A stretch of 64,000 nt of DNA from Streptomyces cynarae (GTDB lineage Bacteria; Actinomycetota; Actinomycetes; Streptomycetales; Streptomycetaceae), in NCBI RefSeq assembly GCF_025642135.1, contig NZ_CP106793.1, positions 3,531,001 to 3,595,000 of the forward strand. The letters run 5' to 3'. The position numbers were made by a program, and so were the translations under genes. Within the stretch, counting starts at the first letter, position 1; every line of letters begins with the position of its first letter. Under the pieces are notes generated by a model that saw only the letters and a list, made by a program, of their open reading frames with translations, was not told the DNA's origin and ran no database searches. Of this stretch, positions 20,146-26,812 are shown in pieces.

Positions 20146-20156
20146 TGTCAATGACA
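20146..20156. promoter_or_regulatory. Candidate TetR operator between SDR and tetR
   Basis: TGTCAATGACA, an inverted repeat of 5-bp arms about a central A, flanked by two copies of AACAATG. It sits in the 82-bp divergent intergenic region, 41 bp before the tetR ATG. The low GC there marks the promoter region. Assignment to the adjacent TetR is by position only. Confidence 0.45.
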
Positions 20157-20197
20157 ACAATGTAGGCATCGACCACGCCGCCGATACACTGACCGGT

Positions 20198-20794
20198 ATG
20201 CACACTCGCCGCCGCTACCACCACGGAGACCTCCGCGCCGCGCTGCTCACCCGGGCCGAGGAGACCCTCCGGGAGAGGGGACCGGCCGCGCTGTCCCTCC
20301 GCGAGCTCGCCCGCGACCTGGGCGTGAGCCACGCCGCACCGAGCCGCCACTTCAAGGACAAGCAGGCACTGCTGGACGCCCTGGCGCTGACCGGTTTCCA
20401 CCGGCTCGCGCAGACGATGACAGCGGCGCTGGAGGAGACGGGCGAGTCGTTCGCCGAGCGGCTGCGGGCCGGAGCCCATGCCTACGTCGAGTTCGCCACC
20501 GCCAACGCCGAGTTGCTGGACCTGATGTACGCGATCAAGCACGCCCCGGAAGCCTCCGAGGAGCTCAGCGCCGCGTCCCAGCGGTGGATCGCGCAGATGG
20601 AGAACCTGATCGGCGACGCCCAGCGCCGTGGGGAGGTACGCGACGGCTCCCTGGAGAGCGTGGGCATCGGGGTCTTCTCCAGCCTGCACGGCTACGCCTC
20701 ACTCGTGGCGGGCGATCACCTGCCGCCGGAGGTGCGCGCCCAGGGCCTGGACGACCTGGTCGCGTACATCCTGCGGGGCTGCGCTCCGGAGTAG
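20198..20794 (+). CDS. TetR-family regulator (WHG-type C-terminal domain)
   Basis: 198 residues. The N-terminal helix-turn-helix includes [25 protein letters not shown]. The C-terminal ligand domain resembles the TetR_C_33/WHG type ([17 protein letters not shown]). ATG 20198 ([11 protein letters not shown]) is the natural family start; the frame remains open much further upstream but through the antisense of the SDR gene. Probably controls the divergent SDR and itself. Followed by a strong hairpin. Confidence 0.9.
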   Translation: MHTRRRYHHGDLRAALLTRAEETLRERGPAALSLRELARDLGVSHAAPSRHFKDKQALLDALALTGFHRLAQTMTAALEETGESFAERLRAGAHAYVEFATANAELLDLMYAIKHAPEASEELSAASQRWIAQMENLIGDAQRRGEVRDGSLESVGIGVFSSLHGYASLVAGDHLPPEVRAQGLDDLVAYILRGCAPE

Positions 20795-20844
20795 CGGATA
20801 CGGGCCCCGGGCCCTGCGCGCCCGGGGCCGTCCGGCGCATACGG

Positions 20845-20895
20845 CCGACCCCCGTCCGCCCTGGCGGTGAACCGCGCAGTTCGGACGGGGGTCGG
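20845..20895. terminator. Bidirectional hairpin between tetR and amidase gene
   Basis: CCGACCCCCGTCCG (20845-20858) pairs perfectly with CGGACGGGGGTCGG (20882-20895) across a 23-nt loop. It lies between convergent genes. Confidence 0.82.
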
Positions 20896-20915
20896 CAGGC
20901 CGGTGGTGATACCGG

Positions 20916-23786
20916 TCAGATGATGGGGTCGTAGATGTCCCACCCCGTGGCGATGCTGCTCCGTGAACCGTACGGCGACGTCGGGCTGCCGGTACCCGGG
21001 TAGAGGTACGCGTTCCCGGAGGAGTCCCGTGCGACGAGGTCGGGCTTGCCGTCGCCGGTCACGTCACCAGGGCCGACCATGATGTAGCCGCCCCAGCCGT
21101 AGCCGACCTTCGTGCGCGGACCGAAGGGCGACGTCGTGCTGCCCGTACCGGGGTAGACGTACAGGTTCCCGGACGAGTCGCGGGCGAGCAGGTCCGGCTT
21201 GCCGTCACCCGTGAGGTCGCCGGAGTTGACCATGGTGTAGCCGCCCCAGCCGTAGCCCGCCTTGATGCGCGGACCGAAGGGCGACGTCGTGCTGCCCGTA
21301 CCGGGGTAGACGTACAGGTTCCCGGACGAGTCGCGGGCGAGCAGGTCCGGCTTGCCGTCACCGGTCAGGTCCCCCATGCCGAGCATGGTGTAACCGCCCC
21401 ACCCGTAGCCCGCCTGCACACGCGCCTTGAAGGGTGCCGACGGGTTGCCACTGCCCTGGTAGTACCAGAGGTTGCCGGAGCCGTCGCGGGCGACCATGTC
21501 ACCCGTGCCGTCGGCGTGGAAGACCGACATCGGCGTCATGGCGTTGTAGCCGCCCCAGCCGTAGCCGACCTTGTACCGCGACAGGAACGGCGACGACGCC
21601 ACGCCCGTGCCCTGGTACTGCCACAGGTTGCCCGACGAGTCGCGGGCCAGGAGGTTCTGCCGCGTCGAGGCGGCCGGCCCGGGCACCGCGGAGATCACCT
21701 TCACATCCGCCGAACTCAGGTACGCCAGACGGTGGTTGTAGCGGATCGGGTAGTACGTGGTGGTGCCGCTGATCACCGTTCGGTCGTACTGGGCACTGCC
21801 GTCGAACGTCGTCGAGCGGTAGTAGTCCGACGTCTCCTTCGCGTTGGCGACGTACGCCTGCCCGGACGGGATCGAGTACTTGGTGAGCGGCGTCACCGAC
21901 TGCGGCGTGAGGCCGCTCGGGTACGCGCTCGCCTCCGGGTAGGCGCGGCCGTAGACCGGGATGGAGCCGACCCCGTCGCGAGCGGTGACCACCGTGACCG
22001 CGGAGGTGTCGGAGACCGGAACGGTGTACGCGCCGTGCGGGTTGTAGAACCACGCCTTGGTGCCGCCGTACCAGATCGCCGTCCAGTCGTCCTGTTGGTC
22101 GGCCACCACGAAGTCCTGACCGGCGACCGCCTTGTCGCTCCAGTCGGATGCGGCGGTCGTCCCGGAGGAGAAGTACGGATTCGTGATCAGCGATGCGCTG
22201 TCCGACGGCGAGGTGCGCAGGTACACGAAGTCGGCGGGCTGCGCCGACTGACCGCTGACGGGCGGTTCGTACGACGAGTCGAACGGCGGCGCGATCCGCA
22301 CCACCTCGCCGGCGACGAGCGGCGAGCCGGCCGGGTTGCTGTTCGGCACGCCGAGCAGGGACATGTAGTGGTTCCAGTCCCAGTACGTGCCCGGGTCCCA
22401 GTGCATGCCGGCGACGTACGCGTCCAGCGGGCCCGTGATGTCGTCGTGGCCGATGATGTGTTCGCGGTCGAGCGGTATGCCGTACTTGCTCGCGAGGAAC
22501 TTCACCAGCGCGGCGGACGACTCGTACTCCGACTCGGTGTACCAGCTCCCGCCCTGGAGCGCGAAGCCCTCGTGCTCGATGCCGATGGCGTGCTGGTTCA
22601 TGTACCAGTTGCCCGCGTGCCAGGCGACGTCCTTGTTGGCCACCATCTGCGTGACCAGCCCGTCCGAGGAGCGGATCAGGTAGTGGGCGCTGGCGCCGGC
22701 GGTCGGGTCCTGGAACTGGCTGAGTGCCGAGGAGTACTGGCCCTCGGTGTCGTGGATGACGATGTAGTTGATCGCGTCGCCGTCCGAGGGCCGGTTGGCG
22801 ATGTCGTAGTTCCCGTACTGCGTCTTGTCGGTGGAACTGGTCTGCTTGTACGCGGCGGGTGCATAGTTGCACGTCAGGCCGGACGGGCACTCCGGGGCCG
22901 GGGTGTCGGCCGCCGTGGCCGCCGTCGCGGTGGTGTAGCTCGCGTCCGTCGCGGTGGCGTAGCCGGTGTGCGTGCTGCCGGTGGTCGAGTAGGCAGCCGT
23001 GCTCGCCTGCGGCTTCAGCCCGGGCTGCGCCTCGAGCGTCACCCGCTGGCCGTCGGCGGTCACCCGGCTGATCCCCGAACGCATGTGGGCGTAGACGCGC
23101 TGTGCGAACTGTGCCGCGCCCCGGCTGTCCGGCGACTGGCTGTAACGTTCCACCGCCGCGTACCACTGCGCCGGGTCGGCCGGCAGCCCGCCGGTCGCCG
23201 CGCGCTCGTACTCGGCCAGCAGCGCCGCACCTCCGCGCACGCTCTGCCTCATGTCCGTGCGCAGTGACGTCGTCGACGTATCGATGAGCTTGGCCGCCCG
23301 GTCCAGCGTGTGCAGTGCGGGCGCGTCGGTCTGCACGGCGCCGACGTCGGCCAGCACGCGCTTCGACGGATGGAAGGGCTTCGGGTGGTCCTCACCCCGC
23401 AGGTTCAACTCCCGCATGCGGTCGCTCACCGACGGCTTGGGCACGTCCGTCGAGGCGACCTGCGTGAGGCCCATCACGTTGTAATTGCCGGTCATGCTCG
23501 GTCGACCCGCGTGGGTGTCCCAGCGACTCTGCTGGTACGCCACGGCCATCAGCACGCTCTGCGGCACGTGGAACTCCCGTGCCGCAGAGGCGAACTCATC
23601 CTGCAGTGCAGTGGGGGCGACCGCCGTCGACGGTGAGCCACCCGACTGGCTGGCCTGCGCCACAGCCGCGATTCCCACCGCGACCAACGCGAGCACGCCC
23701 CCGGCAGCCATTCCCACCCGCACCCTTGACCGGCGGTGTCTTCGCTGCTTGCGATTCAAAAGACCGTCACATCCTGTTCTGGCCAT
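20916..23786 (-). CDS. Secreted N-acetylmuramoyl-L-alanine amidase with FG-GAP/VCBS-like repeats
   Basis: 956 residues. A basic start (NRKQRRHRRSRVRVG) and a hydrophobic stretch to about residue 45 give a Sec signal. Residues about 65-110 (VPQSVLMAVAYQQSRW, then GNYNVMGLTQV) look like a lysozyme/transglycosylase-type helical domain, uncertain. Residues about 340-475 form an amidase_2 domain: VIHDTEG with zinc ligand His345, ASAHYLI, IGIEHEG and GHDDITG. A linker region follows that may hold an SH3-like domain. The last 260 residues contain about five to six repeats of GYGWGGY-VxxxDxxGDGxPDLLARDSSGNLYVYPGTG (calcium-binding propeller type). Such repeat tails occur in Streptomyces amidases and may anchor to wall polymer. 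It probably cleaves the stem peptide from peptidoglycan. Confidence 0.9.
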   Translation of the reverse strand: MARTGCDGLLNRKQRRHRRSRVRVGMAAGGVLALVAVGIAAVAQASQSGGSPSTAVAPTALQDEFASAAREFHVPQSVLMAVAYQQSRWDTHAGRPSMTGNYNVMGLTQVASTDVPKPSVSDRMRELNLRGEDHPKPFHPSKRVLADVGAVQTDAPALHTLDRAAKLIDTSTTSLRTDMRQSVRGGAALLAEYERAATGGLPADPAQWYAAVERYSQSPDSRGAAQFAQRVYAHMRSGISRVTADGQRVTLEAQPGLKPQASTAAYSTTGSTHTGYATATDASYTTATAATAADTPAPECPSGLTCNYAPAAYKQTSSTDKTQYGNYDIANRPSDGDAINYIVIHDTEGQYSSALSQFQDPTAGASAHYLIRSSDGLVTQMVANKDVAWHAGNWYMNQHAIGIEHEGFALQGGSWYTESEYESSAALVKFLASKYGIPLDREHIIGHDDITGPLDAYVAGMHWDPGTYWDWNHYMSLLGVPNSNPAGSPLVAGEVVRIAPPFDSSYEPPVSGQSAQPADFVYLRTSPSDSASLITNPYFSSGTTAASDWSDKAVAGQDFVVADQQDDWTAIWYGGTKAWFYNPHGAYTVPVSDTSAVTVVTARDGVGSIPVYGRAYPEASAYPSGLTPQSVTPLTKYSIPSGQAYVANAKETSDYYRSTTFDGSAQYDRTVISGTTTYYPIRYNHRLAYLSSADVKVISAVPGPAASTRQNLLARDSSGNLWQYQGTGVASSPFLSRYKVGYGWGGYNAMTPMSVFHADGTGDMVARDGSGNLWYYQGSGNPSAPFKARVQAGYGWGGYTMLGMGDLTGDGKPDLLARDSSGNLYVYPGTGSTTSPFGPRIKAGYGWGGYTMVNSGDLTGDGKPDLLARDSSGNLYVYPGTGSTTSPFGPRTKVGYGWGGYIMVGPGDVTGDGKPDLVARDSSGNAYLYPGTGSPTSPYGSRSSIATGWDIYDPII
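21085..21390 (-). repeat. Two near-identical 153-bp coding repeats in amidase tail
   Basis: Segments starting at 21085 and 21238 are almost identical over about 125 bp and are spaced exactly 153 bp (51 codons). They encode successive propeller repeats. DNA-level identity, beyond what protein conservation needs, indicates recent duplication or gene conversion; more diverged copies flank them. Confidence 0.8.
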
Positions 23787-23996
23787 GCCTCGGCCTACCA
23801 GGGGGGTGGCACCGGGACGTTAGCAGGGAAGACGAGCGTGCACACACTTGGTACGCCGAACAGAGATCGTTTCACGGTCCGGGTGCGCGTCCGCTCGTCC
23901 TCTCCACCGCCTCCTGGGCCGCGTTCACCGAGCGGCTCGAGGGCTGTTGGGCGGACGACCGCTGTCCGCGCGAGGCCCCGACGATAACAGCCGGGC

Positions 23997-24623
23997 TCAC
24001 AAGGCTTTGAGGGCCCCCGCGGTGGCCCGAGCCAACCCCGCCAGATACCCCTTCGGCAGCTTCGGCCCCCGGACCACCACCGCGCGCCAGTACAGCGGGC
24101 CCGAGATCAGGTCCAGGGCCAGGTCCGTGTCGATCTCCGCGCCGATCTCGCCGCGGGCGACGGCCGCCGCGACGATGCCGCTCGCCACGCTGTCCTGCCC
24201 CTCGCGCAGCGCCTTCTGCATGGCCTCGGCGATGTCGGGGTTGCGGGCCGCCTCCGCCTGGAGGTCCGGGATGATCTGGCCGGCCACCGGGTGGCGCAGG
24301 GCTCGGGAGGTGACCTCGTAGAGGAGGCGGAGGTCCCCTTCGAGGGACCCCGTGTCGGGGGCCGGCAGGCCCTGGACGGCGATCGCCGAGACCAGGTCCA
24401 GGACCAGGTGCAGTTTCGAGCGCCACCGGCGGTACACCGCCGTCTTGCCGACACCGGCCCTGCGCGCGATGCCCTCGATGGACATCCGGGCGTAGCCGAC
24501 GGCCGCCAGCTCCTCGAAGACCGCCGCGCGAATGGCTTCCGTCACGTCCTCGCGGAGGACGGCGGCACCCGCGGGCGCCCTGCGGCGCCGCTTCACCTGG
24601 GGAGTGTCGGCGTTCGTCGTCAT
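23997..24623 (-). CDS. TetR-family regulator adjacent to tagGH
   Basis: 208 residues from ATG 24623 (MTTNADTPQVKRRRR). Helix-turn-helix YARMSIEGIARRAGVGKTAVYRRWRSK is a typical AcrR/TetR_C_11-like N-terminus, with a TetR_C_11-type C-terminal region (RALRHPVAGQIIPDLQAEAARNPDIAEAM). Divergent from the TagG gene. Two matching 18-bp inverted repeats lie in the shared upstream region, 25 and 73 bp before this start, so autoregulation and control of the exporter are likely but inferred. Confidence 0.88.
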   Translation of the reverse strand: MTTNADTPQVKRRRRAPAGAAVLREDVTEAIRAAVFEELAAVGYARMSIEGIARRAGVGKTAVYRRWRSKLHLVLDLVSAIAVQGLPAPDTGSLEGDLRLLYEVTSRALRHPVAGQIIPDLQAEAARNPDIAEAMQKALREGQDSVASGIVAAAVARGEIGAEIDTDLALDLISGPLYWRAVVVRGPKLPKGYLAGLARATAGALKAL

Positions 24624-24647
24624 GCGGACCAGCATAGGGCGTGACGA

Positions 24648-24665
24648 CGAAACGGTTGCGTTCCG
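24648..24665. promoter_or_regulatory. Candidate TetR operator 1 (tetR-tagG intergenic)
   Basis: CGAAACG-N4-CGTTCCG, an inverted repeat with 6 of 7 pairs matching, embedded in a longer sequence repeated 48 bp downstream. It lies 25 bp before the tetR start. Confidence 0.5.
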
Positions 24666-24695
24666 ACGTCGAATCGGCTTAGTCTCGCGTTGCGA

Positions 24696-24713
24696 CGATA
24701 CGGTCCCGTTCCG
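24696..24713. promoter_or_regulatory. Candidate TetR operator 2 (tetR-tagG intergenic)
   Basis: CGATACG-N4-CGTTCCG. Together with flanks it repeats operator 1 at a spacing of exactly 48 bp, with ACGGT-NN-CGTTCCGACGT identical in both. It lies 170 bp before tagG. Confidence 0.5.
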
Positions 24714-24836
24714 ACGTAAAGGACAGTAGTCCAAAGCCCCAAGAGCAGTACAAGAGCCCTAGAGCCGAGCAAGACACCGGCAAGAAACGTGAGAAACGCA
24801 GGGCAGCGGTACCAGAGGGGACAGCGCGGCGGAACA

Positions 24837-24868
24837 CTCGGTACCGGTTGCGCAACCGACCCCCCGAG
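24837..24868 (+). promoter_or_regulatory. Leader hairpin/palindrome just before tagG
   Basis: CGGTTGCGCAACCG (24845-24858) is a perfect 14-bp palindrome, enclosed by a second short stem CTCGG (24837-24841) with CCGAG (24864-24868). It ends 15 nt before the GTG of tagG, where an RNA hairpin or a bound protein could influence translation or transcription. Function not known. Confidence 0.35.
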
Positions 24869-24882
24869 CGAAAGCAGCGGAT

Positions 24883-25797
24883 GTGAGCCAGGTCCTCCAC
24901 ACACCGCCTCCGACGGCCGCCGACCCGGCCGAGACCCCGGCGCAGCTCGCCGCCCGGTACGGCCTCGCGGTCAGCGGTGCCCGCCCCTCCCTGCCGGAGT
25001 ACGTCCGCCAGCTGTGGGCGCGTCGGCACTTCATCACGGCCTTCGCCACCGCCAAGCTCACCGCCCAGTACAGCGAGGCGAAGCTCGGCCAGATGTGGCA
25101 GGTCGCGAACCCGCTGCTGAACGCGGCGGTGTACTACTTCATCTTCGGCATCCTGCTGGGCACCAGCAAAGGCGTGCCGGACTACATCCCGTTCCTGGTG
25201 ACGGGTGTGTTCGTCTGGACGTTCACGCAGAGCTCGATCATGGCGGGCACCCGGGCGATCTGCGGCAACCTCGGCCTGGTGCGCGCCCTGCACTTCCCGC
25301 GGGCCGCGCTGCCGATCTCCTTCGCGCTCCAGCAGCTCCAGCAGCTGCTGTTCTCGATGGCCGCCCTGGTCGTGATCCTCCTGTGCTTCGGGGTGCCGGT
25401 GGCCGCCTCGTGGGTCCTCGCGGTCCCGGTCCTGTTCCTGCAGTTCGTCTTCAACGCCGGCGTGTCGATGATCGTGGCCCGGATGGGCGCCAAGACGCCG
25501 GACATCGCGCAGCTGATGCCGTTCATCCTGCGCACCTGGATGTACGTCTCGGGCGTCATGTGGAGCATCGCCAAGACGCTGAAGCACAGCGGCATGCCCC
25601 ACTGGGCGAAGCTGCTGCTGGAATCGAACCCCGCGGCCGTCTACATCGACCTCATGCGCTTCGCCCTGATCGACAGCTTCAAGGCGCACCAGCTCCCGCA
25701 CCACGTGTGGGCGTACGCGACGGGCTGGGCCCTGCTCGCCGGCGTCGGCGGCTTCATCTACTTCTGGAAGGCTGAGGAGACGTACGGCCGTGGCTGA
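24883..25797 (+). CDS. tagG: ABC-2 type exporter permease for wall polymer (TagG family)
   Basis: 304 residues, GTG 24883. A cytoplasmic N-terminus with QLWARRHFITAFATAKLTAQYSEAKLGQMWQVANPLL, then six spans of the ABC2_membrane fold and a typical C-terminal NPAAVYIDLMRFALI. This is the membrane subunit of the TagGH / O-antigen class, which flips completed undecaprenyl-linked polymer across the membrane. It overlaps the ATPase gene by 8 bp. The nearby TetR gene and leader elements may regulate it. Confidence 0.92.
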   Translation: MSQVLHTPPPTAADPAETPAQLAARYGLAVSGARPSLPEYVRQLWARRHFITAFATAKLTAQYSEAKLGQMWQVANPLLNAAVYYFIFGILLGTSKGVPDYIPFLVTGVFVWTFTQSSIMAGTRAICGNLGLVRALHFPRAALPISFALQQLQQLLFSMAALVVILLCFGVPVAASWVLAVPVLFLQFVFNAGVSMIVARMGAKTPDIAQLMPFILRTWMYVSGVMWSIAKTLKHSGMPHWAKLLLESNPAAVYIDLMRFALIDSFKAHQLPHHVWAYATGWALLAGVGGFIYFWKAEETYGRG

Positions 25798-26674
25798 TCT
25801 TGTGAACGACCGGCGGAACGACGGGCCGGACGACGAGCCGGTCCCCACCGTCGTCTGCGACGGCGTCGACATCGTCTACCGCGTCAACGGAACCGGGGCG
25901 GGCCGCGGCTCCGCGACCGCCGCGCTCAACCGCATCCTGCGCCGCAAGCAGGCGGAGAAGGCGGCGGGCGTGCGCCGGGTGCACGCGGTGAAGAACGTGT
26001 CCTTCACCGCATACAAGGGCGAAGCCATCGGCCTGATCGGAACCAACGGCTCCGGCAAGTCCACGCTGCTCAAGGCCATCGCCGGCCTGCTCCCCGTGGA
26101 GAACGGCAGGATCTACACCAACGGTCAGCCGTCCCTCCTCGGCGTCAACGCGGCCCTGATGAACGACCTGACCGGCGAGCGCAACGTCTACCTGGGCGGC
26201 CTGGCCATGGGCATGTCCCGGGAGCAGATCAAGGAGCGCTACCAGGACATCGTCGACTTCTCCGGCATCAACGAGAAGGGCGACTTCATCACACTCCCCA
26301 TGCGGACGTACTCCTCCGGTATGGCCGCCCGTCTGCGCTTCTCCATCGCCGCCGCCAAGGACCACGACGTGCTGCTGATCGACGAGGCGCTCGCCACCGG
26401 CGACCGGTCCTTCCAGAAGCGGTCCGAGGAACGCATCCTCGAGCTGCGCGAGCAGGCGGGCACCGTCTTCCTGGTCAGCCACAACAACAAGTCCATCCGG
26501 GACACCTGTGACCGGGTGCTGTGGCTGGAGCGCGGTGTGCTGCGCATGGACGGCCCGACCGAGGAGGTCCTTGAGGCGTACGAGGCGTTCACGGGCGGCG
26601 CCGACAAGGTCAGGAGCGGGAGCACAACCGGGCAGGCGAGCGCCCAGAAGAAGGCACCCGCCGGAGCGAAGTAG
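25790..26674 (+). CDS. tagH: ABC exporter ATPase for wall polymer (TagH family)
   Basis: 294 residues from GTG 25790, overlapping tagG. Walker A GTNGSGKST around residue 84, a polysaccharide-exporter type signature YSSGMAARLRFSIA, Walker B VLLIDEALATGD and the H-loop FLVSHNNKS. The spacing between Walker A and the upstream strands, and the absence of a long C-terminal glycan-binding domain, match short TagH/RfbE-type ATPases. It energises TagG. The C-terminus is Lys/Ala-rich. Confidence 0.93.
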   Translation: MADLVNDRRNDGPDDEPVPTVVCDGVDIVYRVNGTGAGRGSATAALNRILRRKQAEKAAGVRRVHAVKNVSFTAYKGEAIGLIGTNGSGKSTLLKAIAGLLPVENGRIYTNGQPSLLGVNAALMNDLTGERNVYLGGLAMGMSREQIKERYQDIVDFSGINEKGDFITLPMRTYSSGMAARLRFSIAAAKDHDVLLIDEALATGDRSFQKRSEERILELREQAGTVFLVSHNNKSIRDTCDRVLWLERGVLRMDGPTEEVLEAYEAFTGGADKVRSGSTTGQASAQKKAPAGAK

Positions 26675-26708
26675 CATTTTCCTTTACCGAGGCGCGGGAC
26701 GAGAGCGG

Positions 26709-26739
26709 TTGTTCCCCTCTCGTACGTGTCTCTTACTAT
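26709..26739 (+). promoter_or_regulatory. Possible promoter before paralog 4
   Basis: TTGTTC (26709-26714) and TACTAT (26734-26739) are 19 bp apart in a distinctly AT-richer stretch of the 138-bp gap after tagH. They would start transcription of the 26813 gene separately. Consensus match is only fair. Confidence 0.35.
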
Positions 26740-26812
26740 CTCGTATACGCCTTATTCGTGTTGTTCATCAGCAGCAGTGCCGCCGTGGGCGTCTGAAGAG
26801 CAGGGAGACCAC

